Of a stretch of 64,000 nucleotides of DNA, positions 43,041 through 51,516 are shown one piece after another. The stretch covers positions 1 through 64,000 of the forward strand of contig NZ_ABOX02000038.1 of NCBI RefSeq assembly GCF_000172555.1, written 5' to 3'. The notes under the pieces are model-generated. The model did no database searches. It saw nothing but the letters and a program-made list of their open reading frames with translations, and had not been told where the DNA came from. A program made the position numbers and the translations under genes. Position 1 is the first letter of the stretch. Each line of letters opens with the position of its first letter. Origin of the DNA: Pedosphaera parvula Ellin514. Its GTDB lineage: Bacteria > Verrucomicrobiota > Verrucomicrobiia > Limisphaerales > Pedosphaeraceae.

Positions 43041-43879
43041 GAACCTTGTTTAACCATCAAAGATCTGCAATGAATGTAAAAACAACCTTCCGATCTTTCC
43101 AATATGCGGTGCTGTTGCTGAGCCTGGGGTTGGTGTTTCTTTTCTCCAGCAACTCATCTCAGGCTGCCGATACATCTTCCGCTGATTTCGAGCAGGCGAA
43201 CAAGTGTTACGAACAGGGAAAATATGGAGAAGCAGTCTCACACTATGACAAACTGCTGCAGCGCGGCGAGGCTTCGGAAGCCATTTATTTCAACCTTGGC
43301 AATGCCTACTTCAAGCTCAACCAGTTCGGACATGCCATTGCTTCCTATCGTCAGGCCGAACAACTTGCGCCTCGCGATCCCGAACTTCGCGCCAATCTCC
43401 AATTCGCCCGCGCCCAGGCCCGCGGTGGTTCGCCTCAATCCGGCGAACGGCGACATCTGTTCCTCAATTATTTGACGCTGAATGAATGGACCTGGCTCAC
43501 CGTAATCGCCCTCTGGTTTTTGTTCCTGTTGCTTGCCTGGATGCAATGGCGGCCGGACATCCGGCCCAAACTTCGCAACCCGGCGCTCGTTTCGGGTCTG
43601 GCTTTTGTTTTGCTTGGAATCTGTCTGGCCGTGGCCTTCAATGAAGATTACCTCACCAAAACAGCCATCGTAATTACCGGTGAAGCAGACGTGCATAACG
43701 GCCCGCTGGATGAATCTCAGGCGGCCTACAAGGTAAGGGATGGCGCGGAACTAATAGTTTTGGATCAAAAGGATGGCTGGTATCAGGTCAGTGACCAGTC
43801 ACAACGTGTTGGCTGGCTCCGACAGGATCAAGTTCTGATTTTCAGTCCACGAGCCCAGCAAAAGTCAAAGGTTGTTTAA
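43037..43879 (+). CDS. TPR and SH3-domain membrane protein (BatE-like)
   Basis: 280 residues; the ATG overlaps the batD stop (ATGA), so translation is coupled. A signal anchor (VLLLSLGLVFLFSSNSS) is followed by TPR units at about 50-120 (EQANKCYEQGKYGEAVSHYD, EAIYFNLGNAYFKLNQFGHA), a membrane helix pair at about 145-210 (WTWLTVIALWFLFLLLAWMQ; ALVSGLAFVLLGICLAVAF), and a bacterial SH3 domain at about 215-270 (AYKVRDGAELIVLDQKDGWY). This matches the BatE/BatB-C-associated layout. The pair batD-batE without batABC suggests the partner genes are elsewhere. Confidence 0.82.
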   Translation: MRTLFNHQRSAMNVKTTFRSFQYAVLLLSLGLVFLFSSNSSQAADTSSADFEQANKCYEQGKYGEAVSHYDKLLQRGEASEAIYFNLGNAYFKLNQFGHAIASYRQAEQLAPRDPELRANLQFARAQARGGSPQSGERRHLFLNYLTLNEWTWLTVIALWFLFLLLAWMQWRPDIRPKLRNPALVSGLAFVLLGICLAVAFNEDYLTKTAIVITGEADVHNGPLDESQAAYKVRDGAELIVLDQKDGWYQVSDQSQRVGWLRQDQVLIFSPRAQQKSKVV

Positions 43880-43950
43880 TTAGCTCTTTGCGGCATCCAT
43901 TCAGTTCCGCTTGTAAAAATTCGTTTCGCAGTGTTCAGTTCAAGACACTT

Positions 43951-44610
43951 ATGCGTACTCGATTCTTCTTTTATGTGCGTTCCCTCGCTTTCCTTACTCT
44001 ATCCACTCTTCTGCTCATGGCCTTCGGTTGCCAGACCTGCCAAGCGCAAAGTGCGGAGCTCAAGCCAATATTTGACGGTCGCACCTTTAACGGCTGGACC
44101 AATCGTGGGCAGGCTAACTTCGCCATCGAGGACGGCGTGATCATCGGCAAAACCGGCAAAGGTGGACATGGCTGGCTGTGCACGACCAAAACCCATGGTG
44201 ATTTCATTCTGGAATTGGAAGTGAACATCAAGACAGGCAATTCCGGCGTGCAAATTCGCAGTCACATTGATGACAAGGATAAGATGGTTGGCTACCAGAT
44301 CGAAGTGGATCCTTCAGCGCGTGCCTGGTCCGGAGGGTTGTACGAACAAGGGCGGCGAGGCTGGCTTCAGAATTTGAAGGATAACGAGCCCGCACGGAAG
44401 GCCTTCAAAGTCGGCGAATGGAACAAGTATCGGATTGTTTGCCAGGGTGATTCCATCAAATCATGGGTCAACAATGTTCCCTGCACGGATTACCATGATT
44501 CCATCGACAAGACCGGGCTCATCGCCTTGCAGGTGCATGCGGGCAAAAATATTGAAGTTCGCTTTCGGAACATTCGCCTGCAGGAACTGGATAACCCGGC
44601 CCAGAAGTGA
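43951..44610 (+). CDS. DUF1080 (3-keto-disaccharide hydrolase-like) secreted protein
   Basis: 219 residues from the ATG at 43951, giving a signal peptide (SLAFLTLSTLLLMAFGCQTC). DUF1080 fold features: PIFDGRTFNGWTNRGQANFA, IEDGVIIGKTGKGGHGWLCT, FILELEVNIKTGNSGVQIRS and the C-terminal GLIALQVHAGKNIEVRFRNI. These concanavalin-like proteins bind or cleave sugars, with some shown to act on 3-keto-disaccharides. It heads the four-gene run with DUF6807, a Gfo/Idh oxidoreductase and another secreted protein, which together suggest a sugar oxidation route. Cys before the mature part (FGCQ) might be a lipobox. Confidence 0.9.
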   Translation: MRTRFFFYVRSLAFLTLSTLLLMAFGCQTCQAQSAELKPIFDGRTFNGWTNRGQANFAIEDGVIIGKTGKGGHGWLCTTKTHGDFILELEVNIKTGNSGVQIRSHIDDKDKMVGYQIEVDPSARAWSGGLYEQGRRGWLQNLKDNEPARKAFKVGEWNKYRIVCQGDSIKSWVNNVPCTDYHDSIDKTGLIALQVHAGKNIEVRFRNIRLQELDNPAQK

Positions 44611-44701
44611 TTTGAGTTGGGGACACGGAATCCGCAGTTCGCCCAGGGCAGCTCAATAAAGATTATTGACCTGCTTTATTTCCAACCGATAAGGTTTTCA
44701 A

Positions 44702-45697
44702 ATGTTCTCCTGCATTTTAAGTCCTGCGCGGGCGATGGTCGGTATTCTTGGGCTTGCGCTTGGTCTGGTCTGTCCAGCTGTTGCGGAGGATGCCGGAGTA
44801 CAAATCAAGGAGGATGGCAACGTTCTGCACGTCTCGATCAACGGCGAACCGTTTACGGATTACCATTTCAAGGATGTTCCCCGTCCTTATTACTATCCCC
44901 TGCTCGGCCCCGGTGAAGTCCCCATGACCCGGAACTTCCCGATGCAACAGGACTCCACGAACGAAGAGCACGATCATCCCCATCACCGTTCCCTTTGGTA
45001 TGCGCACGGCGCTGTAAACGGCAATGACTTCTGGAGCGAGCAAAAAAACTTTGGAACGATAGTTCACACCAAATTCGATGAGATCAAATCCGGCAAGGAC
45101 GTGGGCGTAATCAAGTCCGAGAACAAATGGGTGGATCATGACGGCAAGGTGGTTTGCACCGATGAACGCGTAATGCGCATCTATAACGAACCGAAAGCGA
45201 GATTATTCGATTTCGACATTACCATCCATGCTTCCAACGGAGAGGTCACGTTCGGCGACACCAAAGAAGGCTCCATGGCTTTGCGCCTTGCTGAAACGAT
45301 GCGTTTGAAGCAGCCCAAAGGCAAACCAGGCCAGGGCCACATCGTAAACAGCGAAGGTGTGCGGGATGATCAGACCTGGGGCAAGAGCGCCAACTGGGTG
45401 GACTATTACGGTCCGGTGGATGGCAAGACTTTGGGGATAGCCATTTTCGACCACCCAGAGAATCCCCGTCACCCGACCACGTGGCATGTGCGGGACTACG
45501 GATTGTTCGCCGCAAATCCATTTGGCCTTCATGATTTTGAGAAAAAGCCTGAAGGGATCGGCAATTTAGTGATTCCAGCGGGCAAAAGTGTAACCTTCCG
45601 CTACCGGTTTTACGTCCACGAAGGAAACGAACGACAGGCCAAGGTCGCAGAAAAATACGAGGCCTATGCACAGTCATCCATTCACAAGTCTAAATAA
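44702..45697 (+). CDS. DUF6807 (PmoA-like) secreted protein
   Basis: 331 residues with a signal (MVGILGLALGLVCPAVAED, cut near residue 29). Family marks: RPYYYPLLGPGEVPMTRNFP, EEHDHPHHRSLWYAHGAVNG with the conserved HDHPHHRSLW motif, NWVDYYGPVDGKTLGIAIFD and HVRDYGLFAANPFG. The family is named PmoA-like in databases but has no methane oxidation role proven; it is common in carbohydrate loci of Verrucomicrobiota and Planctomycetota next to Gfo/Idh/MocA oxidoreductases, as here. The His cluster may bind metal. Likely a sugar-active enzyme or binding protein, not certain. Confidence 0.88.
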   Translation: MFSCILSPARAMVGILGLALGLVCPAVAEDAGVQIKEDGNVLHVSINGEPFTDYHFKDVPRPYYYPLLGPGEVPMTRNFPMQQDSTNEEHDHPHHRSLWYAHGAVNGNDFWSEQKNFGTIVHTKFDEIKSGKDVGVIKSENKWVDHDGKVVCTDERVMRIYNEPKARLFDFDITIHASNGEVTFGDTKEGSMALRLAETMRLKQPKGKPGQGHIVNSEGVRDDQTWGKSANWVDYYGPVDGKTLGIAIFDHPENPRHPTTWHVRDYGLFAANPFGLHDFEKKPEGIGNLVIPAGKSVTFRYRFYVHEGNERQAKVAEKYEAYAQSSIHKSK

Positions 45698-45744
45698 ACC
45701 CATGACTTCAGACGTCTCTCTTTAGGACCACAAACTTAACATTT

Positions 45745-47238
45745 ATGAAAGAAATGGATCGTCGCAGTTTTATCAAGGCCTCCGCCATCTTTGCTTCATC
45801 GCTCGGAATGCTGCCTGCCTTGACCGGTTGCCAAAGCACCAAAAGTAACAGCGCAAGTCGGCCGCTGCCCGTCACCGCCCGGGTTAGAGGTGCCAATGAA
45901 GATATCCGGATTGCCGTCGTTGGCTTCAACGGTCGTGGTCAGGAACATCTTGCGGGCTTTAGCAAGGTACCCGGAGTTCGCCTCGTGGCTCTATGCGACG
46001 TCGATTCAAATGTGCTTGGTAAAGAAGTGCAAAAACGCAAAGACAAAGGCGAGAGTGTTGTCGGATATACAGACATCCGCAAGCTGCTGGAAAATCCAGA
46101 CATTGATGCCATCAGCATTGCCACACCGAATCATTGGCATTCGCTGGCCGCCATTTGGGGCATCCAGGCTGGCAAGGACGTTTACGTGGAGAAACCCGTT
46201 TCGCACAACGTCTGGGAAGGTCGCCAGGTTGTAAAGGCTGCACGCCATTACAACCAGATCGTTCAGACAGGAACACAGTGCCGCTCCAGCTCAGGCCTGA
46301 AGGAAGGCATTGAATGGGTGCAGGCTGGCAATCTTGGAAAAATGCTGGTGGCACGCGGCCTCTGTTACAAACGCCGCGGCAGCATCGGCAAGACAACCGG
46401 AGACCAGCCGCTTCCCAAGGGCATCGATTATGATCTCTGGACGGGGCCAGCGGCGATGGAACCTCTGCATCGCAAACGTCTGCACTATGACTGGCACTGG
46501 GTTTGGAACACTGGCAATGGCGACCTGGGAAACCAGGGCATTCACCAGATGGACATCGCCCGCTGGGCGCTGGGCCAGAATGAACTTTCACCGCACATAC
46601 TCACCGTTGGCGGCCGCCTCGGTTATGAAGATGATGGGCAGACACCCAATACATTGATCGTTTACCATGATTACAAGCCAGTGCCGCTGATTTTTGAAGT
46701 TCGCGGGCTGCCGAGCAAAGCGGGCACAGAACAGATGGATGAGTATCGAAAAGCCCGCATCGGGGTTGTTCTACATTGTGAGAACGGTTATCTCGTGATG
46801 CCCAGCTATACGAAGGCAATCGCTTACGACAAGAACGACCAAAAAATCAAGGAGTTCGATGGCAGTGAGAGTCACTTTGCAAATTTCATCAAGGCGGTGC
46901 GCAGCCGGAAGTCGTCCGACCTAAATGCCGATATTTTGGAAGGCCATCTTTCCAGTGCGCTGTGTCATACCGGAAACATTTCGTACAGGATGGGCAAGCA
47001 GATGCAACCGGAAGCGATCAAGGAAGCAGTTGAGGACAACAAGGAAATGTGCGAAACGCTGAATCGCATGCAGGAACATTTGAAAGTGAATGCGGTGGAT
47101 TTGACGAAGACTCCCGCAACGCTTGGGGCATTTTTAAAGTTCGATCCGAAGAAGGAGCAATTTGTTGGAAATCGCGCCGCAAATAAATATCTCAAACGCG
47201 AATATCGCAAACCCTTTGTTGTGCCCGAAAACGTTTAG
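45745..47238 (+). CDS. Tat-exported Gfo/Idh/MocA family oxidoreductase
   Basis: 497 residues. Tat signal MDRRSFIKASAIFASSLGML with a possible lipobox LTGC. Rossmann fold: IRIAVVGFNGRGQEHLAGF and CDVDSNVLGKEVQ; then AISIATPNHWHSLAAIWGIQ, and DVYVEKPVSHNVWEGRQVV with the EKP catalytic Lys. The central GNGDLGNQGIHQMDIARWAL is the substrate-binding H-x-x-D segment. This export-type Gfo/Idh group is paired with DUF1080/PmoA genes and oxidises sugars or inositols in the periplasm with a tightly bound cofactor. It is directly upstream of the last gene of the run. Confidence 0.92.
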   Translation: MKEMDRRSFIKASAIFASSLGMLPALTGCQSTKSNSASRPLPVTARVRGANEDIRIAVVGFNGRGQEHLAGFSKVPGVRLVALCDVDSNVLGKEVQKRKDKGESVVGYTDIRKLLENPDIDAISIATPNHWHSLAAIWGIQAGKDVYVEKPVSHNVWEGRQVVKAARHYNQIVQTGTQCRSSSGLKEGIEWVQAGNLGKMLVARGLCYKRRGSIGKTTGDQPLPKGIDYDLWTGPAAMEPLHRKRLHYDWHWVWNTGNGDLGNQGIHQMDIARWALGQNELSPHILTVGGRLGYEDDGQTPNTLIVYHDYKPVPLIFEVRGLPSKAGTEQMDEYRKARIGVVLHCENGYLVMPSYTKAIAYDKNDQKIKEFDGSESHFANFIKAVRSRKSSDLNADILEGHLSSALCHTGNISYRMGKQMQPEAIKEAVEDNKEMCETLNRMQEHLKVNAVDLTKTPATLGAFLKFDPKKEQFVGNRAANKYLKREYRKPFVVPENV

Positions 47239-47254
47239 CAACGCGCATCCCAAA

Positions 47255-47992
47255 ATGAAATCATTACTAACAGTCGGGCTCACTACAATCGGACTCTTCT
47301 TTGCCGGTGGATTGTTCCAGGCGCATGCTGCGGATGCGGCAAATGAAATTCCCAAAGGTTATAAGCTGCAATACCAACAGGACTTCTCGAAGAAGGATGC
47401 GCTCAAGGATTTTGTCATGGCAGATCCAAATGCATGGCAGATCACGCAGGTGAATGGTGACTCGTGCCTGGAGTTGGTGAAACAGAGCAAATACCAACCG
47501 GAAGTGCGATCCCCTGTCAACCTGGCGGTGATTGGGGATCGGGCGTTTGGAGATTTCATTTTGGAGGTGAACCTGCTTTCAACCTCGCGTGAATATCCTC
47601 ACCGGGATATGTGCATTTCCTTTGGAATGAAAAGCCCGAAGGAATTCTATTACACGCACATGGCGACGGCGGCCGATCCGCACGCCCATAATATTTTCAT
47701 CGTGAACAACAAGGAACGCCAGAATATCGCGACTGAGACCACGAAGGGAGTCAACTGGGGCACCACGAATGATTGGCACAAAATTCGTATCGAACGAAAG
47801 GTCGCAGATGGCACCATCAAGGTTTACTACGACGATCTGACCAAGCCGGTGCAGGTCGCAGAAGACAAGGCATTCGCTTTCGGCTATATCGGCTTTGGGT
47901 CATTTGATGACACTGGCAAGATTAATAATATCAAAGTCTATGCTCCGAAGATGGAGAAGAAGAAGACAGAATTTTATAAACGCTCGGAGTAG
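47255..47992 (+). CDS. secreted concanavalin-like protein of unknown function
   Basis: 245 residues from the ATG at 47255, with signal KSLLTVGLTTIGLFFAGGLF, cut near AHAADAA. The mature part is all-beta: KLQYQQDFSKKDALKDFVMA, DFILEVNLLSTSREYPHRDM, YTHMATAADPHAHNIFIVNN, NDWHKIRIERKVADGTIKVY and FAFGYIGFGSFDDTGKINNI. The order and motifs are those of a LamG/DUF1080-like jelly-roll, though I cannot name the family with certainty. It ends the cluster and is followed by a strong hairpin. Its position suggests carbohydrate binding or degradation together with its neighbours. Confidence 0.8.
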   Translation: MKSLLTVGLTTIGLFFAGGLFQAHAADAANEIPKGYKLQYQQDFSKKDALKDFVMADPNAWQITQVNGDSCLELVKQSKYQPEVRSPVNLAVIGDRAFGDFILEVNLLSTSREYPHRDMCISFGMKSPKEFYYTHMATAADPHAHNIFIVNNKERQNIATETTKGVNWGTTNDWHKIRIERKVADGTIKVYYDDLTKPVQVAEDKAFAFGYIGFGSFDDTGKINNIKVYAPKMEKKKTEFYKRSE

Positions 47993-48008
47993 TTATTGTT
48001 TTCGTTTG

Positions 48009-48050
48009 CCAAAGCAAAAGCCGCACTTTTCAGTGCGGCTTTTGCTTTGG
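48009..48050. terminator. strong bidirectional terminator hairpin
   Basis: A perfect 19-bp stem (48009-48027 with 48032-48050) and a 4-nt loop lie between converging genes. The stem contains AAAAG/CTTTT segments beside GCCGCACT, so each direction ends in an A/T-rich leg. Placement 17 bp after one stop and 13 bp before the other supports shared termination. Confidence 0.85.
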
Positions 48051-48062
48051 GATTAGCATTGC

Positions 48063-48485
48063 TTAAATCCGCTTTTCGTCGGCGTCAATATAATCGACGA
48101 ACGTGGTGATGTCGTTGCGGTGTTCGAGGCCGGATTCCTTTTTGCGCATATTTAACCGCTCGGTGATCTCGCCCCCTTCGGTGCCGCGCTTCAACACGAA
48201 ATCGCGGAAGGCTGTCTTCTCAGCGTCCGATTTCTTTATGTTCTTCGCAACCCAATCAGCGACCTGACCATCCGTAACGGAGTTCTTGACGACTTCGATC
48301 ATTTGTTCGGCAGTCACTCCAGCAGCCTGAAGCCAGGAACCATCAAAGCCCTTGGTAAAATTGTGTTGATAGTCGGGAGGCAACTTGCCTGCAAGATGCA
48401 AGCGAATCTTGTCAACAAACCGTGGCAGGTAGACCCAGCCAGACATTGTTTCCCGTGGACTACGTGGATAAATAATTTCACTCAT
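48063..48485 (-). CDS. DUF5069 family protein
   Basis: 140 residues from the ATG at 48485; the frame extends upstream but the added residues look non-coding and the family starts at this Met. Family features: YPRSPRETMSGWVYLPRFVD then KIRLHLAGKLPPDYQ, and FVLKRGTEGGEITERLNMRK. DUF5069 proteins are cytoplasmic, about 140-150 residues, and common in Verrucomicrobiota and Planctomycetota; no function is known. The gene follows glk at a gap of 76 bp on the same strand. Confidence 0.82.
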   Translation of the reverse strand: MSEIIYPRSPRETMSGWVYLPRFVDKIRLHLAGKLPPDYQHNFTKGFDGSWLQAAGVTAEQMIEVVKNSVTDGQVADWVAKNIKKSDAEKTAFRDFVLKRGTEGGEITERLNMRKKESGLEHRNDITTFVDYIDADEKRI

Positions 48486-48561
48486 GTACTTATAATTGAA
48501 ACCGGGAAGGAATTCTGTCAATGCAACTTGCAGCCAACACTGAACTCTCGGAACGAGTGCT

Positions 48562-49563
48562 TCAACCCTGCACCAAGAACCCTTGCTTCCCAAATGCCGC
48601 ATAATGTGCCGCTCCCAGCAACGCCGTCTTCGAATTCAAAATCACTTTCACCGGCATGGCTTCCAGCAACGATTTCATTCGCCCTTTACCGAACAACGCT
48701 TCAAGAAAATGTCCCCGTTGCAGACTCGGCAGAATTTTGGGCGCAATTCCACCCCCAATGTAAATTCCTCCCGTCGACATTAACTTGAGCGCCAGGTTTC
48801 CCGCTTCCGCTCCGTAGTAGGTCACAAACAAATTCAAGGCGTGGGTGCACATATCATTTTCGTTTGCCATTGCCACCCGTGAAATGACTGCTGCCGGATC
48901 TCCCTTGCTCAGCTCTGCCGCCAACCAGGCTGGCTCGCTTGCACCTGGCCGATTCTTTAAAAACTCGTAAATGTTAACCTGCCCAGTGCCCGAGAGCACT
49001 TTCTCCCAACTCACATGACCAAACCGGTCGTGCAGAAAAGCAAACAACTCCCCATCCAAGGTATTTTGCGGTGCAAAGTCGCAATGACCACCCTCACAGG
49101 CAAAAGGATGATGTTGGCTGCCGTCCCAAAATAATCCTGCTTCCCCCAATCCCGTCCCGGCAGAAATCAGTGCCACATTCCCATTGGTTCCGGGTTCACC
49201 TTTGTTCAAAACATCGAAATCGTCCGGGTCCAGCTGCGCCAATCCATAGGCATTTGCTTCCAGATCATTGATGAGCGATACTGAGCCGAACTTTAATTCC
49301 ATCGCCATCCCGACTGCTTCGATGCGCCATGGCAGGTTTGTTAATTGAGCACGTCCGTGCCTCACCGGTCCTGCCACCCCAAAACAGGATTGATGGATTC
49401 TTGGCGTTCCTCCTGTCGCGAGGAATTCCCGGATAATATCCTCCAGATGCAGATACTTTTGGCTCGGAAACGTCCCGTCTTGAACAAGCCTCACACGCCG
49501 CTCCTCAATCTCGAACAAACCGAGATTTACCTTAGTACCACCAATATCGCCCGCCAGAATCAT
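48562..49563 (-). CDS. glk: glucokinase (ROK-unrelated, bacterial Glk type)
   Basis: 333 residues starting MILAGDIGGTKVNLGLFEIE, which contains the phosphate-binding DIGGTK motif. Others are SCFGVAGPVRHGRAQLTNLP, LINDLEANAYGLA with the catalytic Asp, ALISAGTGLGEAGLFW, and a GEFGH-type EGGHCDFAP segment (Glu binds glucose). GGIYIGGGIAPKI near the end completes the ASKHA fold. It phosphorylates glucose with ATP at the start of glycolysis, matching the carbohydrate genes nearby. The start at 49563 is preferred over the ATG six codons upstream because it is where the family begins. Confidence 0.92.
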   Translation of the reverse strand: MILAGDIGGTKVNLGLFEIEERRVRLVQDGTFPSQKYLHLEDIIREFLATGGTPRIHQSCFGVAGPVRHGRAQLTNLPWRIEAVGMAMELKFGSVSLINDLEANAYGLAQLDPDDFDVLNKGEPGTNGNVALISAGTGLGEAGLFWDGSQHHPFACEGGHCDFAPQNTLDGELFAFLHDRFGHVSWEKVLSGTGQVNIYEFLKNRPGASEPAWLAAELSKGDPAAVISRVAMANENDMCTHALNLFVTYYGAEAGNLALKLMSTGGIYIGGGIAPKILPSLQRGHFLEALFGKGRMKSLLEAMPVKVILNSKTALLGAAHYAAFGKQGFLVQG

Positions 49564-49689
49564 ATGCAGCATTGAACCCAATTCATTACTAAAGTTCCAT
49601 TTCTATCCTTGGCTGGAGTGAAAGTATTTTAACTAATCATTTAAGCTATAAGTTTCTAATGGAAAACAGCTTATATTCTAAAGACCGCC

Positions 49690-49721
49690 ATAGTTGACTG
49701 CTTAGTCAACTATGCTATGTT
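49690..49721 (+). promoter_or_regulatory. palindromic operator overlapping the thioredoxin promoter
   Basis: ATAGTTGACT, a 4-nt spacer GCTT, and AGTCAACTAT form a perfect inverted repeat with 10-bp arms (49690-49713). TTGACT at 49694-49699 works as a -35 box, and TATGTT at 49716-49721 as a -10 box with a 16-bp spacer, so bound repressor would cover the promoter. The TetR gene just downstream of trxA is the obvious candidate repressor. Inference; binding has not been shown. Confidence 0.65.
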
Positions 49722-49724
49722 GCG

Positions 49725-49780
49725 TTGGATGAACATTCGGCTGCTAGCTGTTAACTTCTTGGAGAGGAATGTTCATTCAA
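49725..49780 (+). promoter_or_regulatory. long inverted repeat in the thioredoxin leader
   Basis: TTGGATGAACATTC (49725-49738) and GAATGTTCATTCAA (49767-49780) pair at 13 of 14 positions, leaving a 28-nt loop that carries GGAGAGG. It lies between the -10 box and the trxA start, so the transcript could form a stable stem. It may be a second regulator site or an RNA control element. Confidence 0.5.
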
Positions 49781-49820
49781 GTGGTAGAATACAAAGTCTG
49801 CCGGGAAGAAAGCTAAACAC

Positions 49821-50165
49821 ATGAATAATACTACTGTCGCTGACAAAAAATACGTGGATGTAACTGATGGCTCGTTTACTCAAGAGGTCCTCGAATCCAA
49901 TGTTCCCGTGCTGGTCGATTTCTGGGCAAGCTGGTGCGGGCCATGCCGCATGATCAGTCCGCTGGTTGAAAGCCTGGCGGTTGATTTCGCCGGCAAGGCC
50001 AAGATTGCCAAAGTCAACGTGGACGAAAATCCCGGACTCTGTTCTCAGTTCAGCATCCGAAGCATTCCCACCCTGCTCATATTCAAAAATGGAAAGCTCG
50101 TGGATACTTCGATCGGTGCGTCTTCCAAAACCAGCCTTACCGAAAAGCTGAGTAAATATCTGTAA
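49821..50165 (+). CDS. trxA: thioredoxin
   Basis: 114 residues. The active site is in [20 protein letters not shown] (WCGPC, redox-active cysteines), followed by [20 protein letters not shown] and [20 protein letters not shown], with the cis-Pro at IPT. It reduces protein disulphides in the cytoplasm. The gene sits just after a palindromic operator and just before a TetR regulator, so it looks like part of a repressed redox-stress operon. Confidence 0.95.
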   Translation: MNNTTVADKKYVDVTDGSFTQEVLESNVPVLVDFWASWCGPCRMISPLVESLAVDFAGKAKIAKVNVDENPGLCSQFSIRSIPTLLIFKNGKLVDTSIGASSKTSLTEKLSKYL

Positions 50166-50231
50166 CCTCATCTAACACTTGACGCTCTAGGCTCGGGTGT
50201 TAGCGTAATCAAGAATCCACCTTTATGATTT

Positions 50232-50834
50232 ATGGGACGAACTAGCGATGCGAAAGGCAAGCTGCTTGATGTAGCCTTTGATTTAATTTGGCAACAGAGC
50301 TACGGAGCAGTGAGCGTGGATGATATCTGCGATCGCGCTCAGGTGAAAAAAGGCAGCTTTTATCATTTCTTTCCCTCCAAATCAGATCTGGCTGTGGCTG
50401 CCTATGAAGAGCATTGGCAGCAAAGCCGGCCCAGGTATGATTCGTTGTTCTCCCCTCAGACGCCCCCGCTGGAACGGCTGGAGAATTATTGCAAACGTGT
50501 TTACGCAGGCCAGAAGGAGAAACTGGAAAAGACCGGGCGTGTGCTTGGGTGTCCGTTTGCCTGTGCGGGCTCGGAGTTAAGCACTCAGGACGAAAAAATC
50601 CGCGTCAAATCCAAGGAGATGTTTGATCGAATGTGCAAATATATCGAGAGCACTCTGGTGGATGCGCACAAGGCCGGTCTGATCGAATCCCAGGATTTTC
50701 CAGCCAAATCTCAGGCCATTTTCTGCTTTGTCCTCGGCCGCCTGTTGCAGGCGCGCGTCAGTAATGATGTGGAAGTTTTGCGTGACCTCGCCCCCACCGT
50801 CATGCAAATGATCGGCGCGCAGGTCCCGGCTTAA
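50232..50834 (+). CDS. TetR/AcrR family transcriptional regulator
   Basis: 200 residues. N-terminal helix-turn-helix at about 10-55: LLDVAFDLIWQQSYGAVSVD, DICDRAQVKKGSFYHFFPSK. The C-terminal ligand domain has YCKRVYAGQKEKLEKTGR and GCPFACAGSELSTQ, a motif of the TetR group with LGCPFAxxGSE. Two cysteines there could sense redox state, suiting the adjacent thioredoxin. It is 66 bp after trxA and probably controls the operon through the upstream palindrome. Confidence 0.9.
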   Translation: MGRTSDAKGKLLDVAFDLIWQQSYGAVSVDDICDRAQVKKGSFYHFFPSKSDLAVAAYEEHWQQSRPRYDSLFSPQTPPLERLENYCKRVYAGQKEKLEKTGRVLGCPFACAGSELSTQDEKIRVKSKEMFDRMCKYIESTLVDAHKAGLIESQDFPAKSQAIFCFVLGRLLQARVSNDVEVLRDLAPTVMQMIGAQVPA

Positions 50835-50842
50835 GTGTTTTT

Positions 50843-51133
50843 TTACTCCTGCACGATGTGACTGAAAACCAGTTTTGACATTTCCAGCATCGTCACCTGC
50901 TGCTTCCCGTTGAACACTGGTTTCAAGTTCTCGTCCGCATTGATGAGGGTTTTCTTCTTCGGATCCTGCAGCCCATGTTTTCGGATATAACTCCAGAGCC
51001 GTTTGGTAAGCTCACTGCGCGGCAGGGGCTTGCTGCCAATGATGGCGGATAATTTTGCATCCGGTTGTACGGGTGTCATGAAGGCCAACTGAGTTTTACC
51101 CTTTCCTCGAATTCCCACATTTGTTCCAAGCAT
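50843..51133 (-). CDS. SWIB/MDM2 domain protein
   Basis: 96 residues. AFMTPVQPDAKLSAIIGSKP, LPRSELTKRLWSYIRKHGLQ, DPKKKTLINADENLKPVFNG and MLEMSKLVFSHIVQE make up an almost entire SWIB domain, with the short basic N-terminus usual for bacterial stand-alone forms (also known from Chlamydiota). SWIB domains bind chromatin or transcription factors in eukaryotes; bacterial roles are poorly known but a nucleoid-associated role is often suggested. The gene converges with the TetR gene at a gap of 8 bp. Confidence 0.88.
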   Translation of the reverse strand: MLGTNVGIRGKGKTQLAFMTPVQPDAKLSAIIGSKPLPRSELTKRLWSYIRKHGLQDPKKKTLINADENLKPVFNGKQQVTMLEMSKLVFSHIVQE

Positions 51134-51516
51134 ATAGTTAGTGAACTTTTATGTTATCGTTTCATACCATTGCGAAAAATGGGGTTTACTCCTAGTTGTC
51201 ATAAACCTCCCAAAACCGGATTCTGTCGCCGAGCAGCATATTATTTAGACTGGAAAAGAGGGAATGCATTCATTGCATAGGTAAGATTATGGCGATCCTC
51301 AATTTGAAACCGGTTACGGTGACTTTACAGGGCACCTGGAGAAGCAAGTTTCCTTCGCCCACACCCTGTATCTGGATGAAGTCCGCGCGCTCATGGTTCG
51401 GTGCGGACAAGTTGAGCTGAGTGCTGGCGGGTTGTCGGCTGCAGGATCGGAAGTCCAATCATTCCGCTCCGAATTTTTTTAGCGGGCAAAGAGAAGAGGG
51501 ACAGATCGAAACCAAA
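51134..51516. other. intergenic region with no convincing gene
   Basis: 383 bp between two minus-strand genes. A 62-codon open frame on the minus strand (51270-51458) has no ribosome binding site or recognised motif. No repeat, hairpin or RNA gene is visible. The SWIB promoter should lie near its left end. Confidence 0.35.

Noticed and set aside
45246-45677. 143-codon minus-strand frame inside the DUF6807 gene
   Set aside because: Antisense shadow of a conserved secreted protein; rich in Arg, Cys, Trp and Ser as is usual for shadows of GC-rich genes.
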